Positions 57,440-64,000 of a stretch of DNA of 64,000 nt are shown here, one piece after another. The position numbers and the translations under genes are program-made. Below the pieces are notes generated by a model. The model was not told the DNA's origin. It ran no database searches and worked only from the letters and a program-made list of their open reading frames with translations. Source of the DNA: Candidatus Methanimicrococcus labiotermitis (lineage in GTDB: Archaea > Halobacteriota > Methanosarcinia > Methanosarcinales > Methanosarcinaceae); NCBI GenBank assembly GCA_009784005.1, contig WRCE01000002.1, positions 1 through 64,000 of the forward strand, written 5' to 3'. The first letter of the stretch is position 1, and every line of letters starts with the position of its first letter.

Positions 57440-59092
57440 ATGGCAATTGAACTTTCCGACAGAACATTGGGCGACTGGCTCGAATATTGGGCAAAGGAAA
57501 CGCCCGACAAGGAATATATCGTTTATTCCGACCGCGATTTGAGATTTACGTGGAAGGATTTTAACAAACGCGTTGACAACATGGCCAAGGGGCTGCTTGC
57601 AATCGGTATCCAAAAAGGATACCACGTCGGCCTGTGGGCGACAAACGTTCCCGACTGGCTGACCTTCCTTTACGCGTGCGCCAAAATCGGCGCGGTCTGC
57701 GTGACGGTGAACACCAGCTACAAGCAGCACGAATTGGAATATCTTGTCAAAGACTCGGACATGCACACCCTTTGTATCATTGACGGGACTTACGAAAGCG
57801 ATTATGTTCAGATGACATACAACATACTGCCGGAACTCAAAACCTGCCAGCGCGGCCGGTTGGTGAGCGAAAAATTCCCGCGTATGAAAAATGTGATTTA
57901 CATCGGGCCGGAAAAACACCGCGGCATGTACAACACAGCAGAAGTCCTGCTTCTCGGCAGCAACGTCGCCGATGACGTTTTGGACAAAGCGAAAGCGGAA
58001 GTCAACTGCCATGACGTTGTGAACATGCAGTACACCTCAGGAACGACCGGTTTTCCCAAAGGCGTTATGCTGTCCCACCACAACATCGCCAACAACGGCT
58101 TTTTGACCGGCGAGCACATGAAATTCACGCCGGATGACAAGCTTTGCGTTTGCGTTCCGCTGTTTCACTGTTTCGGCGTCGTTTTGGCAACCATGAACTG
58201 CCTGACGCACGGCAGCACGCAGGTGATGATTGAGAAATTCGACCCGCTCTTGACGCTTGCGTCTATCCATAAAGAAAGATGCACCGCGCTTTACGGCGTC
58301 CCGACGATGTTTATCGCGGAACTGAATCACCCGATGTTTGATATGTTTGACCTGACAAGCCTTCGAACAGGTATCATGGCCGGTTCCGTTTGCCCGTCGG
58401 ATTTGATGAAAAAGGTCAACGAAAAGATGTTTATTGACATTACAAGCGTTTACGGACTGACGGAAACGTCTCCAGGCATGACGCACTCGCGAATCGGCGA
58501 CGACCCCAATGTCCGCTACACAACCGTCGGGCAGCCGTTTGAATTTACGGAGGTCAAAGTTTTGGACCCCGAAACAAATGAAGAATGCCCGCCCGGCGTT
58601 CCCGGGGAAATGTGTTGCCGCGGCTATAACGTCATGAAAGGCTATTACAACAAACCCGAAGCCACCGCCGAAACGATTGATGAAAGCGGCTACCTCCACT
58701 CGGGCGACCTCGGCGTGATGGATGAAAACGGCAATTTCACAATCACCGGACGTATCAAAGACATGATCATCCGCGGCGGCGAAAACATTTACCCGCGCGA
58801 AATCGAAGAATTCCTGTACAAACTGGACGGCATCAAAGACGTCCAAGTCGCCGGCGTCCCCTCGGAAAAATACGGCGAAGAAGTCGGCGCCTTCGTCATT
58901 TTGCAAGACGGCGTGACAATGCAGCCTGAAGACGTCAAAGACTTCTGCCGCGACAAAATCGCCCGTTACAAGATTCCGAAATACGTTTTCTTCCTGAAAG
59001 AATTCCCGATGACGGGAAGCGGCAAGATCCAAAAGTTTAAGCTGAGGGAAATGAGCGTGGAATTGGCAAAGAAATGCTATGAAGAAAGTTGA
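57440..59092 (+). CDS. AMP-forming acyl-CoA synthetase family protein
   Basis: 550 residues, ANL superfamily. Motifs: the P-loop-like [16 protein letters not shown] near 197-212, [10 protein letters not shown] near 336-345, [41 protein letters not shown] near 413-455 (the hinge and A8 core), and the catalytic lysine in [12 protein letters not shown] near 526-537. These enzymes activate carboxylic acids as acyl-AMP and then form acyl-CoA. The acid is not identifiable; the closest type is medium/long-chain fatty acyl-CoA synthetase. It follows the XRE-cupin gene. A T-rich tract follows the stop. Confidence 0.95.
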   Translation: MAIELSDRTLGDWLEYWAKETPDKEYIVYSDRDLRFTWKDFNKRVDNMAKGLLAIGIQKGYHVGLWATNVPDWLTFLYACAKIGAVCVTVNTSYKQHELEYLVKDSDMHTLCIIDGTYESDYVQMTYNILPELKTCQRGRLVSEKFPRMKNVIYIGPEKHRGMYNTAEVLLLGSNVADDVLDKAKAEVNCHDVVNMQYTSGTTGFPKGVMLSHHNIANNGFLTGEHMKFTPDDKLCVCVPLFHCFGVVLATMNCLTHGSTQVMIEKFDPLLTLASIHKERCTALYGVPTMFIAELNHPMFDMFDLTSLRTGIMAGSVCPSDLMKKVNEKMFIDITSVYGLTETSPGMTHSRIGDDPNVRYTTVGQPFEFTEVKVLDPETNEECPPGVPGEMCCRGYNVMKGYYNKPEATAETIDESGYLHSGDLGVMDENGNFTITGRIKDMIIRGGENIYPREIEEFLYKLDGIKDVQVAGVPSEKYGEEVGAFVILQDGVTMQPEDVKDFCRDKIARYKIPKYVFFLKEFPMTGSGKIQKFKLREMSVELAKKCYEES

Positions 59093-59145
59093 TTCTTTCT
59101 GAACGCTTTTTTTTCTTTTTCTCTTTTTTCTTTTTCGTTCAATTT
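59093..59145 (+). terminator. U-rich terminator after the acyl-CoA synthetase gene
   Basis: Runs of T8, T5 and T6 interrupted by C (CTTTTTTTTCTTTTTCTC) begin about 15 bp past the stop codon. This is the usual archaeal U-tract type, without a required hairpin. Confidence 0.6.
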
Positions 59146-59221
59146 CGTTCCTTGCTTTCCTTTTCTTGCTTTTTTCAAAAATATTAATGTTAGTTATTTC
59201 TCGTTATTTTTTGGCAGTAAT

Positions 59222-59274
59222 CTCCATTTTCGTATTTGTGCGCTGCTACGCATCGCCCAACTCCGAAAATGGAG
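59222..59274 (+). promoter_or_regulatory. Hairpin sequestering a Shine-Dalgarno upstream of a hydrophobic mini-ORF
   Basis: CTCCATTTTCG (59222-59232) pairs with CGAAAATGGAG (59264-59274), and GTGCG with CGCAT forms an inner stem. The 3' arm contains GGAGGTGG, which is 8 bases before the ATG at 59283. A TATA-like AAATATTA at about 59179-59186 would start RNA close to the stem. The structure suggests that the ribosome site is normally hidden. Confidence 0.5.
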
Positions 59275-59282
59275 GTGGTTAT

Positions 59283-59405
59283 ATGTTTTTTGTTTGTTAT
59301 CGTCTTGTTTTGTCTCTTTTCACATTTGTTTCCTTTCCTTTTCCTTTCCTTTTTCTTCTTCCCTTTTTCTTTTTCTCTTTTTTCATTCGCTTGTTCTTGC
59401 TCTGA
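59283..59405 (+). CDS. Possible hydrophobic 40-residue peptide
   Basis: MFFVCYRLVLSLFTFVSFPF continuing with Phe/Leu/Pro to a RLFLL end; about half the residues are Phe or Leu. It has a strong ribosome site, GGAGGTGG, well spaced before the ATG. Small hydrophobic peptides of this kind are seen in type I toxin-antitoxin systems. Against it: the DNA is a simple pyrimidine tract (CCTTTTCCTTTCC), which would encode such residues by chance. Confidence 0.3.
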   Translation: MFFVCYRLVLSLFTFVSFPFPFLFLLPFFFFSFFIRLFLL

Positions 59406-59542
59406 GCGCTCATCAAAAGACGTTGTACATAATGCGTTTCTCTGAACTTTGGACAAATTCCGGCTTATGTTCAGTATATCAAGTTTTCGAAAAAAGAAAT
59501 TTCATAAAATATTTAGTACTGCACTCATATTTGCGGCAATAC

Positions 59543-60262
59543 ATGACAAATAATTTAGAATCATTGGATTTTTCGGATGCCTTTTCTTTAATGACGATCA
59601 AAAATGTTCCGTTATTTCACGGTACTTATCGTGAATTTGTCGGCAGTATCATGTCAAAAGGTTTTATTCCATCGCAAGAAGACAAAAATTATTTGGGCGG
59701 AGGAATCTACTTTTATGACGGAGATATGTTTTCAATATGGTGGAGATTTAAAGATGAAGAATGTATAAAAAGACCTTTGGAAACGCTCATGGATGACGAG
59801 GATTTGGAGAATGAGGAGTTAACCGAATTAACGTCTTTGTTCTCAGAAAAATACGGGGTCATGACATTTGAAGCTAACAGCTTAAATTTGTTGGATATGG
59901 ATAATTTCATGAATAAAGAAATGTTTGATAAATTATACACAAAATTCTATCAAAAAAGTTTTCAAAATAAAATATTTGAAACGACTGTATATGATTTTCT
60001 GTTTGAAAAAATGGGTTTGAAAAAAAAGTTTGACGGGATTATTTTAACAACGAATTTATATAAACTGCTGAACATAGACCCATATCGAAACTTTGTACCG
60101 CAAGCAATCATCCCATACCGAATATACTGCATCAAGAATTCAGATATAACTATAAATACATTCGAATACATGATAGATACAACAGATATGGATACCTGCT
60201 TACGTTTTATGGTTTTAAAGGAAAAATCATTAATCAACAACAGAAAAAACAGGAGGCAATGA
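59543..60262 (+). CDS. PARP/ART-fold-like protein of a low-GC island; possible ADP-ribosyltransferase toxin
   Basis: 239 residues from the ATG at 59543; an upstream ATG at 59432 would add 37 residues. Near the N-terminus, VPLFHGTYREFVGSIMSKGF and LGGGIYFYDGDMFSIWW (about 24-68) resemble the H-x-T and G-x-YF signatures of PARP-like and DUF3990-type ADP-ribosyltransferases; a candidate third catalytic residue is in EANSLNLLDMDN or later. No transmembrane or secretion signal. The gene is visibly AT-richer than its neighbours, suggesting transfer. Its stop overlaps the next ribosome site (ATGA near 60259), so the two genes are coupled. I infer a toxin-antitoxin-like pair; the family match is by eye only. 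Confidence 0.55.
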   Translation: MTNNLESLDFSDAFSLMTIKNVPLFHGTYREFVGSIMSKGFIPSQEDKNYLGGGIYFYDGDMFSIWWRFKDEECIKRPLETLMDDEDLENEELTELTSLFSEKYGVMTFEANSLNLLDMDNFMNKEMFDKLYTKFYQKSFQNKIFETTVYDFLFEKMGLKKKFDGIILTTNLYKLLNIDPYRNFVPQAIIPYRIYCIKNSDITINTFEYMIDTTDMDTCLRFMVLKEKSLINNRKNRRQ

Positions 60263-60264
60263 GT

Positions 60265-60519
60265 ATGCACAAAGTCATTGACAGGAAAGATAAGATGAAA
60301 GAGTTTGAAGAGAAAGTTCAGGCCTTTTTGGATACGATGACTCAGGAAGAATTCGACCAAATATTAGACGAGCTGGGAAACAGTACAGGAAAACCCGGAC
60401 CGATGTTTAAATCAAGAGAGGATGTTGAAAGGCAGGAGAGCCGGAAATCATTAAAAAACATGGTATTGGCAGAAGCAGATGAATTAATAGCCGAACCGGG
60501 TTTTTTCAGCCTTTTTTAA
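60265..60519 (+). CDS. Small partner protein of the ART-like gene (84 aa)
   Basis: Not recognised. MHKVIDRKDKMKEFEEKVQAFLDTMTQEEFDQILDELG is a charged helical half, followed by a flexible GNSTGKPGPMFKSREDVERQ and a second helix. AGGAGG lies eight bases before the ATG at 60265; another ATG at 60259 overlaps the upstream stop. A small acidic helical protein directly behind a candidate toxin fits an antitoxin, but order (toxin first) is the less common one. It may simply be an accessory protein. Confidence 0.65.
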   Translation: MHKVIDRKDKMKEFEEKVQAFLDTMTQEEFDQILDELGNSTGKPGPMFKSREDVERQESRKSLKNMVLAEADELIAEPGFFSLF

Positions 60520-60521
60520 AA

Positions 60522-60561
60522 ATTGCGCGGCTCGCGCGCAGCGCCGGCCGCCGCGCCAACC
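60522..60561. terminator. GC-rich hairpin between convergent genes
   Basis: TTGCGCGGC pairs with GCCGCGCCAA with one bulge, enclosing further GC-rich self-complementary sequence (CGCGCGCAGCGCCGG). The GC content is far above the surroundings. It lies between the convergent 84-residue gene and the SPL-like gene and probably ends both transcripts. Confidence 0.5.
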
Positions 60562-60576
60562 GCCGACCCCAAACAT

Positions 60577-61641
60577 TCAACCGAAATCAAACAACGTCGG
60601 CTGCCTCACTTCTCCACCATTCTCACCGTTCTCTAAAGCTTCCCGAACGGGACGCATATAATCCGTTGAAAGTTCATATTTCTTCAACAGCGGGTTAACC
60701 ATCGAATAATACCGCGTACGGTACGCCTTGTCCAAACCGCCTGCCCGATAAAGATACCTCATCTCTTCATACAACTCGGGAAACTCGTTTTTGATAAAGT
60801 TAAAATAAATCTGACGGGTTTGGCCCCGAAGATACAGGGTTTGAACAATGATATAATCAGCGCCAATCTCTCTTGTTTTAGAAAAAATCGCCTCCGCGTT
60901 TTCCGTTTGGTCCGTCAAAAGAGGCAAAACGGGCATCATGTGAACGCCTATTGTTGCGTCAGTTTTCCTGAATTTTTCAAGCATATCGAACCGGCGCTTC
61001 GTGCTGACGGCGCCCGGCTCAATTTTCTCCCTCACTGATTCGTCGGCGGTGGTAATGGTTGACACGATGTTGACAAAAGCGCATTTGGAAAGCTCGTCGA
61101 TGAGGTCGAAATCACGAAGAATGAGGTCGGATTTGGTGGAGATGATTGCCGGCATTTTGTGCTTGATCATCACTCTTAAAACATCAGGCATCAGCTCGTA
61201 TTCGGCTTCAGCGCTTTGATAACTGTCACAAATGCCGCCGATGTTGACGACTTCTCTTTTGAAGCCGGGGGCGCTGAGTTCTTTATCCAAACGCTCGGCG
61301 ACATTTGTTTTGACATAGATGTGGTCATAATAACCGTTGGCGCAACCGTTGGAGGAATGGACGTTGGCGGAATGAACGTTGGCGGAACCACCCTGTCCTT
61401 CTTCAACCTTCATGTATTTGTGAGAATAAACAGCGAAGCAGTATTTACAGCCGTTTTCACAGCCACGGTAGATGTTCAAATCTTTCTTGAAAGGAAAAAC
61501 GCCGCTGACCGCGTGAAGCGCCGTTTTACAAGTTATCGGCAAATACTGAGCCGGCGAATGCTGAGCCGATGAGTGCTGAGCCGATGAATGCTGAACCGGC
61601 GAATGCTGAACCGGCGAATGCTGAACTGACTGTTTTTCCAT
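60577..61641 (-). CDS. SPL-like radical SAM protein (COG1533 / Rv2578c-type)
   Basis: 354 residues. After a repeat-derived N-terminal segment (QHSPVQHSPVQHSSAQHS, residues about 5-32) comes KTALHAVSGVFPFKKDLNIYRGCENGCKYCFAVYSHKYM, whose RGCxxGCxYC is the cluster motif of the spore photoproduct lyase-like group. VVNIGGICDSYQSAEAEY, IISTKSDLILRD, FVNIVSTITTADE and IGVHMMPVLPLLTD follow. Function is unknown for archaeal members. The ATG at 61639-61641 follows GGAG, 13 bp after the pantoate kinase stop; an earlier start at 61713 would overlap that gene and lacks a ribosome site. A further short repeat (SANVHSANVHSSNG) sits near 100-113. Confidence 0.88.
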   Translation of the reverse strand: MEKQSVQHSPVQHSPVQHSSAQHSSAQHSPAQYLPITCKTALHAVSGVFPFKKDLNIYRGCENGCKYCFAVYSHKYMKVEEGQGGSANVHSANVHSSNGCANGYYDHIYVKTNVAERLDKELSAPGFKREVVNIGGICDSYQSAEAEYELMPDVLRVMIKHKMPAIISTKSDLILRDFDLIDELSKCAFVNIVSTITTADESVREKIEPGAVSTKRRFDMLEKFRKTDATIGVHMMPVLPLLTDQTENAEAIFSKTREIGADYIIVQTLYLRGQTRQIYFNFIKNEFPELYEEMRYLYRAGGLDKAYRTRYYSMVNPLLKKYELSTDYMRPVREALENGENGGEVRQPTLFDFG

Positions 61642-61654
61642 GAGAGGCTCCAAA

Positions 61655-62632
61655 TTAACAAGGTGGCAGGCAAAGATGCGGCCCGTTTGTTTCGATTCGG
61701 CATTCGTAGACATCGCCGAACTCGCGCATTAAGTTGAAAATGCAATCGTCGGCGGCTTTATCATCAGACGAAACGGCAAAAACAGTATTGCCAAGCATGG
61801 CTTGCGCCGCCATCCCGCCTGATTCGTTGATTTGGTCAATGGCTTTCTCGGCGTTTGGGCTGAGCAAGCCAACGTTTTTTGTGAAAAACAGGGATTCGCG
61901 CATGAAATTTTCAAGACTCGGGGCCTTCAGGAAAGCAGAAAGCGCCCGGGCGCCGAATTCATTGATTCTTTGGACGGAGGCATCATCGGTGATGACGGAC
62001 TTGGTGGACAATTCACCCAGTACCAAACAATAAATTTTCTTTTGAAGTTCGGCTTCTGACAGCGGCAAACTGTAGAATCGGCCGTGAAGAGGGCCTCCGG
62101 GCTTTTCGCGAACAGCCAAGCCGCCGGCGGATGAACCGGCGATGTCGCCAAGGCCACTGCCGCTGATAACTTCAGCCAGATGAGCCATTTCCGTCAGCGC
62201 GGCGCTTGAAAGGCCGAGATTCAAAGCACCGTTGACGGCGTAAGCCGTGCTGAGCGCGCCCGCCGCCGATAAACCGAATCCGCTGCCGACGGGAAGGCCG
62301 GCGCGCTCTTCGATTTTAAAGTGAAACGGTGAATTGTATTTTTCCTCAATCGCGCCGGCCAGCTCTGAAATGACGGCCAAAACGGCGTTTATGGATTCAT
62401 CAGAGGAGTCGGCGGCCTTTTTTTGACCGTTTAGATAAACAGATGTTTCGCCCTCGCCCGAAAAAGGCGTTACCGTTGAGTGAACGCCTTTGTTCAAAAC
62501 GATGCCGCCGCCCAAAGAACCCTTCATGTGAGGGTCGGCGTGGTTAAAAACTTGAAAAAAACCGGTGATGTGACCGGGTGAAAAAGCGGACCGCGGTTCA
62601 AAATGCAATGGATTTGACATGAATTCATTCAT
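61655..62632 (-). CDS. Pantoate kinase (GHMP family)
   Basis: Phosphorylates pantoate to 4-phosphopantoate, the archaeal step before phosphopantothenate synthetase. About 325 residues: FSPGHITGFFQVFNHADP near 19-36, the phosphate loop GLPVGSGFGLSAAGALSTAYAVN near 108-130, SGSGLGDIAGSSAGGLAVREKPGGP near 155-180 and a GHMP C-terminal half with FGARALSAFLKAPS. The archaeal family is recognised by this pattern. AAAGGA lies directly before the ATG at 62632; the ATG at 62620 is an alternative. It is 25 bp downstream of coaBC in a CoA-synthesis run. Confidence 0.92.
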   Translation of the reverse strand: MNEFMSNPLHFEPRSAFSPGHITGFFQVFNHADPHMKGSLGGGIVLNKGVHSTVTPFSGEGETSVYLNGQKKAADSSDESINAVLAVISELAGAIEEKYNSPFHFKIEERAGLPVGSGFGLSAAGALSTAYAVNGALNLGLSSAALTEMAHLAEVISGSGLGDIAGSSAGGLAVREKPGGPLHGRFYSLPLSEAELQKKIYCLVLGELSTKSVITDDASVQRINEFGARALSAFLKAPSLENFMRESLFFTKNVGLLSPNAEKAIDQINESGGMAAQAMLGNTVFAVSSDDKAADDCIFNLMREFGDVYECRIETNGPHLCLPPC

Positions 62633-62657
62633 TCCTTTTCCCAAAAAGCAAGTGCAA

Positions 62658-64000
62658 TCAGTTCCTTTTTTTGAAAACGAGACCCTTCATACGCATGGGT
62701 TTTTTGCGTGTTTTCGGGCGGGAAGAGGAAGCAGGAGCAGCAGAGGCAGGGTCAGCGGAAGCAGGGTCAGTGGAAACGGAACCGGCGGAAACGGAGGGGC
62801 TGCCAAAGGTGCCATCCTTTTCTCCGCCTGTTGAATTAACATCATCTTTCTCGTCTTCGTCCTCGTCTTCATACACTTCTACATCTTCGCTTTCGTCTTC
62901 GCTTTCGTCTTCATCTTCGTCGCCGTCTTCATCTTCGTCGCCGTCTTCATCTTCGTCGCCGTCTTCATCTTCGTTTTCGTCTTCATCTTCGCCTTCGTCG
63001 CCGTCTTCATCCCCGCCGGCAACATTCAAATAAACGTTTTCATTCAGATAAACGTCATCGGCATCTTCATCTGTGTCGTCGTCAGACCGGTCCGTGTCCA
63101 AAACGATGCCTGCCAATTCATCTGATGCGCCCGAACCTGTTGTTCGGATTTCCAAATCAATGAAAACCTGCGGCGCGTTTTCCAGCGCCTCAATGATGAT
63201 GTAATCGAAAAGTTCCGCCGCGATTTTTTCTTTGCTTCCCGAAATCGGAACAACGGTTTTCATGTCGTGATTCGTCAGGTAATCCTTCGTCACGACCCAA
63301 ACGTCATTATCATCGGTTCCCATTCCTTTTTCTTTGACATCGTTGGCGACAACCATGTCGGCGATACCGGCTTCGATTTTGGAGGCGGCGAGGTCAATCA
63401 GTTCCTGATGAGAAACGCCGGTTTCGGCCTTAAACCCGACAATAAACAAGTTCGGGTCCGTGTAACAAGCTTCTTCGATCAGTTTTTTCGTCGGGCGGAG
63501 CGTCAGTATTAACTCCCGCTTACCGGATTTGATTTTGGAGTCGTTTGCCTCTATCGTGTAATCGGAAATAGCCGCCGAACTGATGAGAATATTTTTACCG
63601 GCGTCGGGAACATCGGCTAAAGCGATTTTGTCCGTGACGGCGTTGATCATGTCGTGAACGCTTTCTGTAAAAATGTCGTGGAAATGCGGCAGATGCGCCC
63701 ATGGCGACTTGTTTCGGTGGAAAAGATAAACTTCGGCGCCGCGGGTGTATGCTTCGCGCGCCAATGCGCTGCCGGTACGGCCCGACGCGCGATTGGTCAG
63801 CAAGCGAATCGGGTCAATGGATTCCGCGGTTGAACCGGATGTGATAAAAACGGATTTGCCGGCAAGCGTGTTGTCACCCAAAGCGCGGAGAACACGAAGA
63901 ACGATTTCATCATTGCCTGCGATTTTTGCGATTCCTTCTTCAAAGCGCGGGCCGATGACGTCAATGCCAAGCGATTCCAACACCTGAAGATTTTCCAAAA
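62658..64000 (-). CDS. coaBC: CoaBC (phosphopantothenate-cysteine ligase half) with long acidic C-terminal extension; 5' part beyond the window
   Basis: The visible part holds the end of the CoaC decarboxylase half and the full CoaB half, which joins phosphopantothenate to cysteine with CTP. Motifs: VFITSGSTAESIDPIRLLTNRASGRTGSALAREA, SSAAISDYTIEANDSKIKSGK, LTLRPTKKLIEEA, IVGFKAETG and DMVVANDVKEKGMGTDDNDVWVV. After about residue 285 of the visible part the family ends, yet the frame goes on for about 160 residues: a very acidic stretch with DEDEDG and DESEDESEDVEVYEDED repeats, then Ser/Ala/Pro repeats and a basic end SRPKTRKKPMRMKGLVFKKRN. This tail is highly unusual for CoaBC. The gene is upstream of pantoate kinase. 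Confidence 0.92.
   Translation of the reverse strand, partial: LENLQVLESLGIDVIGPRFEEGIAKIAGNDEIVLRVLRALGDNTLAGKSVFITSGSTAESIDPIRLLTNRASGRTGSALAREAYTRGAEVYLFHRNKSPWAHLPHFHDIFTESVHDMINAVTDKIALADVPDAGKNILISSAAISDYTIEANDSKIKSGKRELILTLRPTKKLIEEACYTDPNLFIVGFKAETGVSHQELIDLAASKIEAGIADMVVANDVKEKGMGTDDNDVWVVTKDYLTNHDMKTVVPISGSKEKIAAELFDYIIIEALENAPQVFIDLEIRTTGSGASDELAGIVLDTDRSDDDTDEDADDVYLNENVYLNVAGGDEDGDEGEDEDENEDEDGDEDEDGDEDEDGDEDEDESEDESEDVEVYEDEDEDEKDDVNSTGGEKDGTFGSPSVSAGSVSTDPASADPASAAPASSSRPKTRKKPMRMKGLVFKKRN

Noticed and set aside
62671-63033. Ser-rich frame opposite the coaBC tail
   Set aside because: Antisense shadow of the Asp/Glu codon repeats (GAC/GAA read as TCG/TTC); the minus-strand frame is continuous with CoaBC.

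Overview
The window is a 64 kb piece of an archaeal chromosome, almost certainly from a methanogen. Archaeal markers are the glutamyl-tRNA(Gln) amidotransferase subunit GatE, the clamp-loader small subunit RfcS, the archaeal coenzyme A route (pantoate kinase, phosphopantothenate synthetase, CoaBC), an Lrp-type regulator and TATA-type promoters. Methanogen markers are methanogenesis marker protein 2, a short NifB, an iron-sulfur flavoprotein, DUF447, DUF1638 and a DUF5611-like protein. I read the stop codons of 47 genes by hand and all are TAA or TGA. The only TAG found inside a gene frame interrupts an otherwise intact permease, which fits a pyrrolysine-decoding lineage. A PKD-repeat surface protein and the CobN/ExbB/DUF2149/DUF2162 cluster also point to Methanosarcinales; a gut lineage such as Methanimicrococcus is my best guess, as inference only.

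Layout. 0-3 kb: Tat secretion genes (tatA, two tatC). 3-7 kb: solitary carB. 7-9.2 kb: long AT-rich non-coding stretch with iteron-like TATCAA repeats before a ribbon-helix-helix/coiled-coil gene. 9.5-16 kb: minus-strand gatE, phosphopantothenate synthetase, larC and larB. 16-22 kb: rfcS, a methyltransferase, an Lrp regulator with a class I aminotransferase, and the amber-interrupted permease. 22-29 kb: leuS, thrC, DUF447 and tag. 29-32 kb: minus-strand cluster of HAD phosphatase, two zinc-ribbon paralogues and a radical SAM/SPASM enzyme. 32-36.5 kb: metallo-hydrolase, iron-sulfur flavoprotein, nifB, methanogenesis marker 2. 36.6-44.3 kb: DUF2162, ExbB-like and DUF2149 genes and a giant secreted, membrane-anchored CobN-like protein. 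44.5-49 kb: small genes, two tRNAs (Thr, His), a ferredoxin-thioredoxin reductase catalytic chain and DUF1638. 49-51 kb: PKD surface protein. 51.5-59 kb: deoxyadenosine-type deaminase, two PPP phosphatases, S-adenosylhomocysteine hydrolase, and an XRE-cupin regulator with an acyl-CoA synthetase. 59-60.5 kb: low-GC island with a PARP/ART-like protein, a coupled 84-residue partner and a hydrophobic mini-ORF. 60.5-64 kb: an SPL-like radical SAM gene, pantoate kinase and the 3' part of coaBC.

The most striking feature of the DNA itself is repetition. Most intergenic gaps carry a private 10-27 bp tandem array, several arrays include the Shine-Dalgarno sequence of the next gene, and similar in-frame arrays sit inside TatC, LarC, a methyltransferase, an SPL-like enzyme and CoaBC. 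In addition, a dispersed element is present in seven intergenic copies: a short hairpin, an A8-9 tract and ATGCAT, flanked on both sides by variable tandem repeats. Two pairs of copies are arranged as large inverted repeats.

The best candidates for undescribed biology are this repeat family, the amber-containing permease, the extracytoplasmic CobN system (organised like the bacterial Hmu haem-use genes), the radical SAM/zinc-ribbon cluster and the low-GC ART locus.
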